Source of the DNA: Pholis gunnellus
Lineage: Eukaryota; Chordata; Actinopteri; Perciformes; Pholidae
Direction: 5' to 3'
DNA: 64,000 bases
Assembly: GCA_910591455.2 (NCBI GenBank)
Contig: OU342819.1
Location: 22,068,312 to 22,132,311 of the forward strand
Shown piece by piece: positions 24,268-34,869 of the stretch (positions are counted from its first letter, which is position 1; each line of letters begins with the position of its first letter). The position numbers and the translations under genes are program-made. The notes under the pieces were generated by a model, which was not told the DNA's origin, made no database searches, and was given only the letters and a program-made list of their open reading frames with translations.

Positions 24268-24352
24268 GAAGGTGGCGGTAATGCACCAATAAGATGGATG
24301 CCAACCGCCGTAAAACTAGAAGAAGAAGAAGAAGAAGAAGAAGAAGAAGAGT
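24268..24352. repeat. GGCGGT/ACCGCC stem-loop with (GAA)n tail
   Basis: GGTGGCGGTAATGCACC is followed ~20 bases later by GGATGCCAACCGCC and then about eleven GAA/AGA triplets to 24352. This GC-rich motif plus AAG tail looks like a dispersed fish repeat end. It lies about 160 bases upstream of the gene B ATG. Confidence 0.55.
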
Positions 24353-24511
24353 AACAGAGTAAATGTACCTGTCGTCACTCGGGGCTTTTATTTGTTTAGA
24401 CGTGATCCGGATGTTGGTCAGAGCAGCGAGCAGAAGTCAAAGCCTACAAACTAAAAACAGCCGAAGAAGCGACAGCGTCGGTCCTTCTTCTTCTCTGCCT
24501 GAGTGAGCAAG

Positions 24512-24689
24512 ATGTCCAGACTCCACGGTCTGAGGGTGTTCATCAACCGGCGGCTCACCGCGGCTGTCGAGGACATCTTCGGACATTTTGAGAGGACGAT
24601 CACGGAGTATGAAGAGGAGATGGACCGCCGCCATCGTGAGCTACTCGACGAGCTTTCAGCAGCTCAAGTGAAGCTGCGCACAGAACCAG
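24512..24689 (+). CDS. C2H2 zinc-finger gene B, exon 1 (coiled-coil leader)
   Basis: Encodes 59 residues: MSRLHGLRVFINRRLTAAVE, then DIFGHFERTITEYEEEMDRR, then a shorter end finishing KLRTEP. Start is ATG at 24512 in the context GCAAGATGTCC; the in-frame GTG at 24503 is not used as a eukaryotic start. The donor CCAG|GTGTGT at 24689/24690 is in phase 1, matching the acceptor at 25664. Gene B is the only plus-strand zinc-finger gene here and its leader starts 1.75 kb from that of gene A, so the two are divergently arranged. Confidence 0.87.
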
Positions 24690-24769
24690 GTGTGTTTCAT
24701 TTCTCCTGCTGTTCACTGATCGTGTGTTATGTGTTGCTGCTAAGCTAACGCTAGCTAAACCCGTCCATA

Positions 24770-25190
24770 CAGTTAGCCTGTTAGCAGCTAGCTTCTGCTA
24801 ACGGAGGTAACAGTCAGCTGTGTTTATAAATTGCTAACAGCTAGCAGCTAGCTTCTGCTAGCAGAGGTAACGACCAGCTGTGTTTAAAAAGAGCTAACAG
24901 CTAGCTCCTGTTAACGGAGGTAACAAGACAGCTGTGTTTATAAAGAGCTAGCAGCTAGCAGCGAGCTTCTGCTAACGGAGGTAACAACCAGCTGTGTTTA
25001 TAAAGAGCTAACAGCGAGCTCCTGCTAACGGAGGTAACAACCAGCTGTGTTTATAAAGAGCTAGCAGCGAGCTTCTGCTAACGGGGGTAACAGTCAGCTG
25101 TGTTTATAAACAGCTAGTAGCTAGCTGCTAGCTCCTGCTAACGGAGTTAACAGTCCAACATGAACCCAGCTGTGTTTATAAAGAGCCAGC
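24770..25190. repeat. ~60-bp minisatellite in gene B intron
   Basis: Seven or so imperfect units of GCTAACAGCTAGC plus CTTCTGCTAACGGAGGTAAC plus CAGCTGTGTTTATAAAGA. It is rich in GCTAGC and AGCT palindromic words. No coding content. Confidence 0.85.
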
Positions 25191-25663
25191 AGGTCGGTAC
25201 TGTACCGTTATTACTAATCAATAATTCTATTCACTGTTGTCACACGAAGCACCTTCAACCAACCTTGATCACAGCACGTCACTGCTCATCCTGGCTCTCT
25301 GATTGGCTACACGGTGTGATGACATCATACTGTGTAGCCAATCCAGCCCTTCAAATGATCGTCCCCGGATCACAGGGACACACAGGACCTCCAGTAATCT
25401 GCAAAGAAAACCGTTCATCTCAAGTCTTGTGTTCAGGACAAACTTCTGATTAATGAATGATCCGTTATCTCATCACTGCTACTGTTCGACTGTGAGATTA
25501 ACAGAACAAGGCTCCTGAGATCAACTCTTCTGGGTTTCTCAAAGGAGTCATCTTTATTTATATATAAACTTACGTGATATCTAAACTATAGATCTTTATT
25601 TTTCTAACTAACTCAATACCTAAACTGTGGATCTTTCTTTTCCTCAATGTGTGTGTCCTGCAG
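25191..25663. other. Gene B intron, 3' part
   Basis: No repeat or gene recognised. It ends with a pyrimidine-rich tract and TGTGTCCTGCAG at 25663. Confidence 0.6.
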
Positions 25664-26640
25664 ACGTCCAGCAGCTGTTAGCAAATAAAGAAGAGGTTCC
25701 CCTTGAGCAGCAAGACTGGAGCTCCAGTCTGGACCAGGAGGACCCAGAGCCTCCACACATTAAAGAGGAACAGGAGGAACTCTGGACCAGTCAGGAGGGA
25801 GAGCAGCTTCAAGGTCTGGAGGAGGCTGATATCACCAAGTTCTCATTCACTCCTGTGAAGAGTGAAGATGATGAAGAGGAAGCTCAGTACTCACAGCGTC
25901 ATCAAAGACAAACTGAACAGATGGAAACAGAAGCTGATGGAGAGGACTGTGGAGGACCAGAACCAGACAGGAACTCAGATCCGGGTAGACATCCAGAAAC
26001 TGTAGATAAGACAGGAGACTCTCTTGAACCTCAGACTGACGATGATGACCCCAGAGAACCTCAGTCTGGTTTAAACTCTCTGAGTAACGACGGCGTTCCT
26101 GTTAACGATGTCAAATGTAATGTTGGAAAAAAATCTTTTATCTGCTGCGAATGTGGTCGAAAATTTGGCCGTAAGGACAGTCTGCGGAGACACATGAGGT
26201 TTCACACGGGAGAGAAACCGTACAGTTGCTCAGCTTGCGGTAAAGGATTTTCTCAGAGGCCGAACTTGATTCGTCACATGAGATGTCACTCCGGAGAGAA
26301 ACCTTTCCGCTGCTCCTTCTGCGACACAAGTTTCGCTGTCCGGAGCGCTCTGGTGAATCACATGAGAATCCACACCGGGGAGAAACCGTTCAGCTGCTTG
26401 TATTGTGACAAAAGCTTCACTCAAAAGGGAGGCCTGAAGAAGCACATGACCGTCCACACAGGAGAGAAACCATTTAGCTGTCCGGTGTGCAATAAAAGTT
26501 TTTCCCAAAAGGCCAATCTGACGTACCACTTCTCGTTGCACACGGGACAGAAACAGTTCAGCTGTAGCCTTTGTGACAAACGGTTCACATGGCAGTCGCA
26601 GGTCCGAAGTCACAAGTGTGTCGGTGAGAGCAGTAAATAG
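25664..26640 (+). CDS. C2H2 zinc-finger protein gene B, exon 2
   Basis: Opens in phase 1 with DVQQLLANKEEVPLEQQDW and, joined to exon 1, gives 384 residues. It has a single copy of the QEDPEPPHIKEEQ repeat, then ELWTSQEGEQLQGLEEAD, VKSEDDEEE and a Ser/Glu-rich linker. Six fingers occupy about residues 212-377. Five are C2H2 with helices RKDSLRR, QRPNLIR, VRSALVN, QKGGLKK and QKANLTY. The sixth ends RSHKC, the C-X2-C-X12-H-X1-C form. The stop TAG is at 26638-26640, only five codons after the last finger, so the QSSQLHQ tail of the other genes is missing. Its helices differ from those of A, C, D and F, so it is the outlier of the cluster. Confidence 0.92.
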
Positions 26641-27250
26641 GGATCGATACCCAAACCCCAGTTTTAGACGGGCACCTGTTCAACATAATTAAAGACTGGA
26701 GTGTTGATCAGAGGTTCAATGTAACCTCTGGAGAAAACAGCCAATACTTGATCAATGCACCTGTTCAACAAGCGTAAACATGATCTGCTCTGTCCTCCAT
26801 GTTTACGCTGCTAGCTCGGCTAATTATTACCAACAAGCTGAAACGGAAGCTGTTCATTTCTGTTGTCAAAATATAGATTTTTATTTCTATACCTTTGATA
26901 TCTGTTTTAACAAAAGTGCTTGTGAACGTAACATTTAGTCCTCTGTAAAGAAAACACTAGATTTAGAGATATTGATGATCTTTCTATGATGTTATTAAGT
27001 ATGTTTAATACATATAATGTCATTTTCATATAAGTTGTAACGCTGATTATATACAGTAAAAAAAAAAAGATGTAATCATTTGTGTGTACTGTAAGAGGAA
27101 GTAGTAAATGATTTCTGAACAGTTTTGTGCGTTAATATTAAAGCCGCTGACGGTACTATAGAGTTTATAGTACTATGTTGGATATACTGACGTTATGACA
27201 TGAAAGTTCTGATGATATTTACTGAAAATAAATGTTGATTGAGTTTGGAG
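26641..27250 (+). other. Gene B 3' untranslated region
   Basis: AT-rich sequence without ORFs that ends near an AATAAA at 27227-27232. Confidence 0.6.
27227..27232 (+). terminator. Polyadenylation signal of gene B
   Basis: Canonical AATAAA about 590 bases after the stop codon, followed within 30 bases by a GT-rich stretch (TTGATTGAGTTTGG). Confidence 0.55.
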
Positions 27251-27620
27251 TCATTAAGTATTCTGGTGATTAGTATGTATGTAACGTCTACATATCCATA
27301 ACTTCTGCATGCTGGGTTTACTCCACCGTCCGCCACTTTCACCATCTCAAAGTTCTCGGGCCACTTAGTCGGAGAGGTTTCTCAATACTGACTCGTGACT
27401 CGGGTTTATTTGAGCATAAACTAGTCACAGCAGGAGATTTCCATCCAAGTTAATATTGAGTGATGTTCAGTATTAAGTAATATGACTAACATGCTATAAT
27501 ACGGTATAATACACGGCTTATACAATGTATAACACGGAACAACAGTATAACGCGGTATAATACAGTGTAACGCGGTGTACCGCGTTCTAACGGGTGGGGC
27601 GGTATAACGGGACAAGTACA
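27251..27620. other. Intergenic with TATAACGCGG-type short repeat
   Basis: Nothing recognisable to 27480. From about 27490 to 27610, degenerate words such as GGTATAATACA and GTATAACGCGG recur. Confidence 0.55.
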
Positions 27621-28180
27621 GGGCAGCAGTGGAGGACTTTGTGGAGTGGGCCGGTAGAAATCACCTGCTTCTGAACGTGGCCAAGACCAGAGAGATGGTG
27701 GTGGACTTCAGGAGGAAGACGACGGCTCCACAACCGCTGAGAGTTCTGGGAGAGGACGTGGACATGATGGAGGAGGACAAGTTCCTGGTGTCTCCATCAA
27801 CAACACACTGAACTGGAAGAACAACATCAACGCTGTGCACAAGAAGGGGAGGAGTCGACTCTTCTTCTTGAGGGAACTTCGATCCTTCAACGTGTGCAGC
27901 GAGATGTTGGAGATGTTCTACCAGTCTGGTGTGGTCAGTGCACTTTACTGCTCTGTAGTCTGCTGGAGCAGCATTGGAGCCGGAGACACCGACAGACTCA
28001 ACAAACTAGTTAAGAAGGCTCCATCATTGGCTGCAAACAAGACAATCTGGAACAGGTGGTGGAGAGGAGGACACTGAAGAAACTGTTATCCATACTGGAT
28101 CACCAGGACCCCCCTCTGCACCACCTGCTGCAGGGACAGACTGTCCGGGTACAGACGAGTCAGGATACAGGACCCTGGTA
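27621..28180 (+). mobile_element. LINE RT C-terminal relic (outer element, 5' part)
   Basis: Translated pieces FVEWAGRNHLLLNVAKTREM, MVVDFRRKT, SRLFFLRELRSFNVCSEMLE and MFYQSGVVSALYCSVVCWSS match the post-palm region of L2/CR1-type fish LINEs. Several frameshifts are present. The element is interrupted at about 28180 and resumes at about 29143. Confidence 0.7.
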
Positions 28181-29142
28181 AATAACATTCTTGTCTACGG
28201 AGAAGAGAACAACCTCATCCTCAACACAGACAAAACCAAAGAAATAATAATAGACTTTAGGAAGAATCCTCCCCTCTACAGCCTCTTATCGTCAAGGGGA
28301 CCGAGGTGGAGAGGACCGACGGCTACAGATTCTTGGGAATGCAGGTTACTTCGGACCTGAGCTGGACTCCTAACAGCACAGCCACAGTAAAGAAAGCCCA
28401 GAAAAGGCTTTATTTCATCAGGCTGCTCAGGAAAGCTGGTCTGAGCCGTCGCCCTCTCACCCAGGCCTACAGAGGACTGGCAGAGAGCATCCTCACCACA
28501 GGCATCACTGTCTGGTATGGCAACACCACACAGGCAGAGAGGAAGGCTCTGCAAAGAGTCATAAAGACAGAGAATCACAGGGACAACACTTCCTTCCATG
28601 GACTCAATGTATGGGCAGCGCTGCCGGAAAAGAGCGGAGGGAATCATCAGAGACTCACTCCACCCAGCTCACTCTCTGCTCAGACACAAACATGCACCTA
28701 TAACTTGAGGCACAGCAGAGCGGACAGCATCATCACACACACAACACGTTTTTTAACAGCTTCTTCCCTGCCACAGTCACAATGATGGCAAAATAAAAAG
28801 GCTGAAACATGTGTAAACAATAATCCACTTTACTTCACCTAACATGTGCAATATTATTATCTATGAACAGGGCAATATTCTTATCTGTGCAATATCCCCA
28901 CCATAACCTTCCACCTCTCAAAATGTGCAATATTCCCATAAACAGGTACTCATTCTCCATATTATGTATAGTGTTTTTATACTTGTATATCCTTCTTATT
29001 ATTATAAAGTGTTTTTATCCTTACTTTTATCTTTACTATCTCCTAATGTTGACTCAGAGAGCTCTGCACAAATAATTCCAATGTATCTGGACTGTTGGTC
29101 TCTGTACAAATGGCAAATAAAGAACCTTGAACCTTGAACCTT
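28181..29142 (+). mobile_element. LINE 3' fragment nested in the previous LINE
   Basis: Reads ENNLILNTDKTKEIIIDFRK, GYRFLGMQVTSDLSWTPNS, KAQKRLYFIRLLRKAGLS and ILTTGITVWYGNTTQAERK, another non-LTR RT C-terminus. A long 3' UTR follows, and the element ends in AATAAAGAACCTTGAACC with an imperfect CCTTGAA repeat. It splits the outer LINE. Confidence 0.7.
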
Positions 29143-29430
29143 GGACAGACTGACCAGACTGATCCAGATACAAGAGAACATTCCCGCAATCAGACTTTAT
29201 AATAAATCACCTCTGGACAAATCATCCACAAGACGAAAACTCAGTTACACTGTTTGTTGTTGTTGGTTAAAAAATATTTGCACTGTTTAGTTAGTTAATT
29301 TAATACTGTTCTATTTCATTGTATATATTGGGCATTTTTTACATTAAATATGTTTTACTCTGTTACTGTGATTGCTTACCTGTATCATAATGCTGCTGCG
29401 GGATGAATAAAGTATCTAACGCTGTGTAGC
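29143..29430 (+). mobile_element. Outer LINE, 3' part
   Basis: Resumes with RLTRLIQIQENIPAIRLYNK-like codons and continues to GATGAATAAAGTATCTA, a 3' end typical of L2/CR1-like fish LINEs. Confidence 0.6.
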
Positions 29431-29505
29431 AAGAGAGTCCGACTCACCGGAGGTGGACTTGGGAGTCGTGATATCTGACTTTACATATATTGTATGTATT
29501 AAGTT

Positions 29506-29512
29506 ATATATG

Positions 29513-29573
<61 letters not shown>
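29506..29573. repeat. (TA)n microsatellite
   Basis: About 34 uninterrupted TA dinucleotides flanked by an imperfect inverted repeat (TGTATGTATTAA on both sides). Confidence 0.95.
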
Positions 29574-29574
<1 letters not shown>

Positions 29575-29639
29575 CTATACATACAATGTATGTATTAATA
29601 GTTCAACTCTATTAACAATAAAAAACGAAAAAATCACAT

Positions 29640-29930
29640 TCATTCAGTATGTACAGCATTTGCCATGACACTCAAAATTGAGCTCAGGTCAATCCTGCTT
29701 TCACTGATCATCCTTGAGATGTTTCTACCACTTGATTTGAATCCACCTGTGGAACATTCAGTTGATTGGACATGATTTGGAAAGGCACACACCTGTCTGT
29801 TAAAGGTCCCACAGCTGACAGTGCATGTCAGAACACAAACCAAGCCATGAAGTCCAAGGAACTGTCTGTGGACCTCCGAGACTGGATTGTATCGAGGCAC
29901 AGATTTGGGGCTTCACGCTCACACTGCTAC
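29640..29930 (+). mobile_element. Tc1-like DNA transposon 5' fragment
   Basis: The sequence before the start codon includes GGACATGATTTGGAAAGGCACACACC, typical of salmonid-type Tc1 elements. ATG at 29847 opens MKSKELSVDLRDWIVSRHR, the start of Tc1/mariner transposase. The frame collapses after about 25 codons and the DDE region is absent. Confidence 0.75.
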
Positions 29931-29939
29931 AAACCGCCC

Positions 29940-30240
29940 CAGTGCTGCTGAAGATCACCTTCTGAAGGAGCCAATATAACAACATCTGCAAAGAGCAGGG
30001 ACGCAAATTCTGAGGCCCTCAAACCAGACATTCTCCTCCCCCCGGCTACACCTTGAAGTCCTGTCCATAAAAATCACAAACAGGATAAGTGACAAGGGAC
30101 AACCCTGGTAGAGGAACTATCTAGTTTATACCGCTCCACCTCCCGCACCAGCTCTGGTTCCTCCTCCACCAGAGAGGTGACATTCCATGTCCCGAGAGCT
30201 AGTCTGCGATGCCGGAGGTCAGCACGTCTAGGGCCCCGCC
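29940..30240 (-). mobile_element. Rex3-like LINE fragments
   Basis: On the minus strand CCAGGGTTGTCCCTTGTCAC (about 30086-30105) resembles the conserved Rex3 RT site. The part at 30120-30240 resembles the Rex3 leader (CGGGACATGGAATGTCACC). The order implies internal deletion or rearrangement. Confidence 0.6.
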
Positions 30241-30906
30241 AGTCTCAATCAAACTAATCAGATGAGGAACATTTATTAGAATAAAGCTGAACTTTTATTA
30301 TCTGCAATGATCCCAACAGGCAGAAAACTCCAGGAACTGGAGAAGAGTGGAGACAGAAGCAGTAACAGTGGCTTCATGTTAAGTTTCTGTAGTGAAAAAA
30401 GACCGACTGGTAATATTTCCATTACACCTTCTAAACACTGAATTATATGACATGACATTAACGAAAAAGCCACAACAGCACACGATTAAATACAAGGAGA
30501 GACGTTTCCAGACTTTATCAAACATCATGTGAGGTTTCTTTCTACTTTCTATGAAGATGACGAAACGTCAATCAGTGGAGTTGGGTCAATTTCAGGCTGA
30601 GCCGGTCCAGAGCGCGAGCTCAAACTAGTTTGATTTATTCAAACTGGCGGAACCAGCTTTTGTCATTGTGACACGTTCTTGCAAATGAAAACGTAGCAAT
30701 CAGCAAGCTGTGCCGATGTGCATTATTTATAATCAATATGACGATGTGAGTAACATAATATGATGTTTGTTTACAAACCACAGACTACACACAGAATTGG
30801 ATGTAGTCTTCGTGGCCTCACCCATTAGTCGGTGGACTGACGTTTTGAAGCCTCGAGTTTGGCCTTTTAGTCGTCGCCATGTTTATTTTTTTGCAACCAG
30901 AAGGGA
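30241..30906. other. Intergenic, nothing coding
   Basis: No gene found. The part at about 30770-30900 (GGCCTTTTAGTCGTCGCCATG then TTTGCAACCAGAAGGGAC) looks like another common fish interspersed repeat of unknown family. Confidence 0.5.
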
Positions 30907-31136
30907 CAGGGGCGACTGTGGCTGAGTGGAGAGCAGGGCCGTCTTTCAATCAGAGAATTGGTGGTTCAAACCCTGGCTCTGGCTCCGGCACCACTAGTTG
31001 CAAGTTGATGTGTCCTTGAGCAAGACACTTAACCCCGAAAGTTGCTCCCGTAGCTGTGCCTACGGTATGATAGCATCTAAAATGTAAGTTGCTTTGGATA
31101 AAAGCGTCAGCTAAATGACTGTAATGTAATGTAATG
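30907..31136 (+). mobile_element. V-SINE-like tRNA-derived SINE
   Basis: A pol III A box TGGCTGAGTGG (30919-30929) and B box GGTTCAAACCC (30963-30973) are followed by TGTCCTTGAGCAAGACACTTAA and GGATAAAAGCGTCAGCTAAATG. The element ends in a TGTAA/TAATG microsatellite tail. Head, body and tail are all recognisable as a teleost V-SINE type. Confidence 0.8.
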
Positions 31137-31141
31137 ACACT

Positions 31142-31228
31142 AGAGGGTGGAGCTAAGTTAAGCTAACTAAATGGTTTCTCTCCTGTATGAATTCTGTCTC
31201 TTCAGATATGTCTTGCAGCCAAACATTT
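31142..31228 (-). pseudogene. Zinc-finger relic downstream of gene C
   Basis: Minus-strand words GGAGAGAAACCATTT and TTTGGCTGCAAGACATATC correspond to a further finger (FGCK then linker) in another frame. This shows that gene C once continued into a second array that is now cut by the frame change at its stop. Confidence 0.6.
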
Positions 31229-32535
31229 TTACCACAAATTGAGCAACAATTGTTTTTCATCAGTGTCACATTTCATATCACTTTGATAGACTTCATCATT
31301 ATTTACAGAGTTTAAACCTGACTGAGGTTCTCTGGTCTCCTTGCTGCTGGCTGGAGGTTCTGCCTCTCTGTTCTCCTCAGTCTGAGTCTGATGAAGCTGT
31401 GAGGACTGACGACCGACACATTCATGGTTTCTGAGCTGATAAATCCAAGTGAATCTTTGGTCACAAACACTGCAGCTGAACCTTTTCTCTCCTGTGTGGG
31501 TTATTTTGTGTTTATTCAGATGTGACTTAAAGCCAAATCTTTTCCCACACTCTGAGCATCCAAACGGTTTCTCTCCTGTGTGGATTCTCATGTGTCTCTG
31601 TAAATCTCCACTCTGTGTATAAGATTTCTCACAAAGTGAGCAGCTGAATGGTTTCTCTCCTGTATGAGATCTCATGTGTACTTTCAGATTTCCACTATCA
31701 CTGAAACTTTTTCCACACACTGAGCAGCTGAATGGTTTCTCTCCTGTGTGAGTTCTAATGTGTTTATTTAGATGTGACTTGAAGCCAAATCTTTTCCCAC
31801 ACAGTGAGCAGCTGAAAGGTTTCTCCCCTGAATGAGATCTCATGTGAACCTTCAGATTTCCACTATCACTGAAGGCTTTTCCGCACACTGAGCAGCTGAA
31901 TGGTTTCTCTCCTGTGTGGATTCTCATGTGTTTCTGTAAATTCCCACTCTGTGTAAAAGATTTCTGACAAACGGAGCAGCTGGATGGTTTCTCTCTTGTA
32001 TGAGTTACCATATGTCTCCTTAAATTTCTCTCAAAGACAAATCTTTTCCAACAGTGAGAGCAGCTAAATGGTTTCTCAACAGCACTACATCTTGAACCAC
32101 TGACAGAAACTTTTTTAAAGTTTAAACCTGACTGAGGTTCTCTAGTCTCCGTCCAGTCATCACTGTTATCAGTCTCAGGTTCAGAAGAGTCTCCAGTCTT
32201 GTTAACAGTATCTGGTTCTGGATCTGAGTTCCTGTCTGGTTCTGGTCCTCCACAGTCCTCTCCATCAGCTTCTGTTTCCATCTGTTCAGTTTGTCTTTGA
32301 TGAAGCTGTGAGGACTGAGCTTCCTCTTCATCATCTTCACTCTTCACAGGAGTGAACGAGAACTTGATATCAGCCTCCTCCAGACCTTGAAGCTGCTCTC
32401 CCTCCTGACTGGTCCAGAGTTCCTCCTGTTCCTCTTTAATGTGTGGGGGCTCTGGGTCCTCCTGGTCCAGATTGGAGCTCCACTCCTGCTGCTCAGGGGG
32501 AACCTCTTCTTTAACCACCAACAGCTGCTGGACAT
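31229..32535 (-). CDS. C2H2 zinc-finger protein gene C, finger exon
   Basis: The acceptor CTGCAG ends at 32536 and the exon opens in phase 1 with DVQQLLVVKEEVPPEQQEW. It has one QEDPEPPHIKEEQ repeat, VKSEDDEEE, linker, then eight fingers. Seven are C2H2 with TGEKP-type linkers (one TREKP, one SGEKP); the last ends RNHEC. Fingers 3 and 5 share helix SDSGNLKV, and fingers 4 and 7 share FGFKSHLNK, so parts of the array were duplicated. After the last finger comes a second linker (REPQSGLNSVNNDE), ending at a TAA that a frame disruption places inside a following finger. The leader exon is unclear: a damaged exon-1 copy lies at 39660-39737, and a phase-compatible exon at 37469-37667. Confidence 0.85.
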
Positions 32536-34040
32536 CTGCAGGAAACACACATTGAGGAAAAACCAGGAGTTTATGTTAAAGTCAAGCTTGAAATGGTAAA
32601 ATTATATTTTTATGATGTTTTTGTATCAAAGTGTTGGGAAAACATTAATGACTAATGAACATTTGCATCTTAAAAGGCCTGTGTCCTCATGTTAAGCAAT
32701 CTTCACATGAGCTTTCTCAGCTGTGTTCTTCATTAAGTGTCTTAGTTTTATTTCTTAAGCTTTTAAACCCTAAGCCTATTTTGAGCCCTCTGCTTGAAAA
32801 TTTCATACCCGTATTCAAAGGGGCTTCTCTCGCTAACTACAAGGTCTATTTGAATAATTTCAATGGAATTATAACACTTGTGATAGTTTTTTATATATGT
32901 ACATATCAGTGTATATGTTACTGGTTAATGCTGAATGAATATAACACACAGCTCAAATAAAAAATGTTCAGGTTCGCCTGAAAAAAAAGCACTTTTATTG
33001 ATTTGAAATGATGAGGTCCAAGGCTTAAACTCTCTCAAATCATATCACAACACGTCAGCAGGCCTTTTTAAAAAAAAAATTGGCTTTGACAGAGTGAAGT
33101 ATGCCTGAGAAATCAAGGCCGGTGTACAGGTCAGCTGAGGTCAGCCAACGTCAATTCTGATTTTGGAAGGAGCACATATAGCTGTTTTATTGTATTTTTA
33201 TATACTATATATTTATATATTAGTATTTTATCACTAATAGTGTTCAATCTATCTAATACAGCAGTTTGGCATCATTTTGAGAGCCTGGGCCATATAAAAA
33301 CCTGTAAAATATGGCTCATTTTCGTCAGAATTTCAGTTTTACAAGATGTATTTGAACCTAACATAGCCTGTGATTGGCCGATTTGTGCATTTCGTACAGA
33401 TCTGAACCCGGAAGAGTGTGGGCAGTGTAGTGATACCTTCTTTGAGTTGTTTGACAGAATTTTAAGCCAATAAAATAATCGAAAACCGTGATCCGCCCCC
33501 ATGGGTCAAACCCATTGGCCAAAACTGAAATTATTACTCATTCGTCATAGAAGCTCGTAGAGACTCATTTGTTTCGAAGGACGAAGGACAGAGAGCAGCT
33601 GCAAATGGAGCAAAAGGATTACATTTTTTCGGGGCGATTTTCTTCCAAAAAAACATCTAAAAGGTATGCTGTTAGGCTGTGTGTTGATCCAAGGTAGAAT
33701 AATTGTAACTTTGTAATGGTGAAAAGTAGAAGAATTCGGAAGCTATGGTTCGATTCAGTGTCTTGTGCTCGTGCTCCTGGATATGCGCTTTGTCTGAAAA
33801 GTGCCGTAGATCGCGACTGGGATCGATAACGGTGAACATTGCTCGCCTTCTCCTGGTGAGAAATAGGTGAAATTGTGGTAGTATCTTGAAGTACTTTGTG
33901 TATATATATGCTTTTGAGTGATTAAAATAGGTTACATGGTCCATTTTATCAGAATTTCTTCATCATGTACGTTTTTTAAATATTTTAAAATATCATTTCA
34001 TTCGTTCTCAGAAGTTATTTGTACTACATGTGTGTACTCT
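32536..34040. other. Gene C intron/intergenic, nothing recognised
   Basis: AT-rich. Short ORFs at 33240-33502 and 33672-33944 show no domain. No transposon end could be named. Confidence 0.5.
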
Positions 34041-34043
34041 GTA

Positions 34044-34224
34044 GTAGTAGTATCAGCAGTAGTAGTAGTAGTAGTAGTGCAAGCATTAGTAGTAGTAGTA
34101 TTAGTATTAGTAGTATCAGTATAAGAAGTAATAGTAGTAGTATCAGCAGCAGTAGTAGTATCAGCAGTAGTAGTGGTATCAGTATGAGTAGTGGTAGTAT
34201 CAGCAGTAGTAGTAGTAGTAATAT
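34044..34224. repeat. (AGT)n/(TAG)n trinucleotide microsatellite
   Basis: About 60 imperfect AGT triplets with ATC and ATT interruptions. The long Ser-rich, Val-rich and Leu-rich ORFs here are repeat artefacts. Confidence 0.95.
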
Positions 34225-34229
34225 TCCAG

Positions 34230-34772
34230 ACGTCCCGCTCCCCAGCAAATATTTCCAGTTCTTCCTGATAAATCCAGAGGCGTTCTCAGGTCAGGAAAGA
34301 TATATAATCTCTCTTACTAATTGGACGAGCCTGGGAAACCTCTAAAGGAGTTCGTCCAGGAGGATCCTGATCAGATGCCCGAACCACCTCAGCTTGACCC
34401 TCTCAAAGTACTGAAGCAATGTCTCTACTCTGAGCTCCTCTCTCTATCTCGACGGCTGAGCCCAGACTTCCTGCAAAGTAAGTTAATTTCAGCCGCTTGC
34501 ATCCTCGATATCCTCGATTCTGTTGGCACCTCAGGGCCAATCTCATCCATCTCTGCCTCGTCCACGGAGGACGTGTCTGTCGCGGTCAGGAGTTTTCAAA
34601 GTTTTCTTTCCACCCTCGAAAACATCCCCAGTTCTTTTCCCTGCTGAAAACAGATCGAGTCAAGCCCTGCTTTCCCTTTCTGAGTCCTCTTACGGTTTGC
34701 CAGAACTTCCTTGAGGCGAACTTCAAGTCTTTCTCCATAGTCTCCCCCCGAACTCCTACCACACGTCAGTAG
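34230..34772 (-). mobile_element. Retroelement relic, Rex3-like in its right half
   Basis: The right half (about 34690-34745) on the minus strand reads GGAGAAAGACTTGAAGTTCG and CAAGGAAGTTCTGGCAAACC, matching the linker of the Rex3 copy at 21430-21482. The left half (34320-34510, with GATGCCCGAACCACCTCAGC and CTACTCTGAGCTCCTC) resembles a widespread fish retroelement segment that I cannot assign to a family. Confidence 0.6.
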
Positions 34773-34869
34773 TGTTGTATATTAAGAGTGCTGGTATTGC
34801 CTTTTAAATTTTAAATCCATTTACTCTGGAAAGTGGAATAGAAATATGTGTTTACTTACAATGGATTCA

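Noticed and set aside
24503..24511. Start of gene B at 24503
   Set aside because: The codon there is GTG; the first ATG in good context is 24512.
30907..30980. tRNA gene
   Set aside because: The A and B boxes belong to a SINE head; no cloverleaf acceptor stem is present and the body and tail are SINE-like.
34018..34345. Ser-rich and Leu-rich ORFs
   Set aside because: Products of the AGT microsatellite read in three frames.
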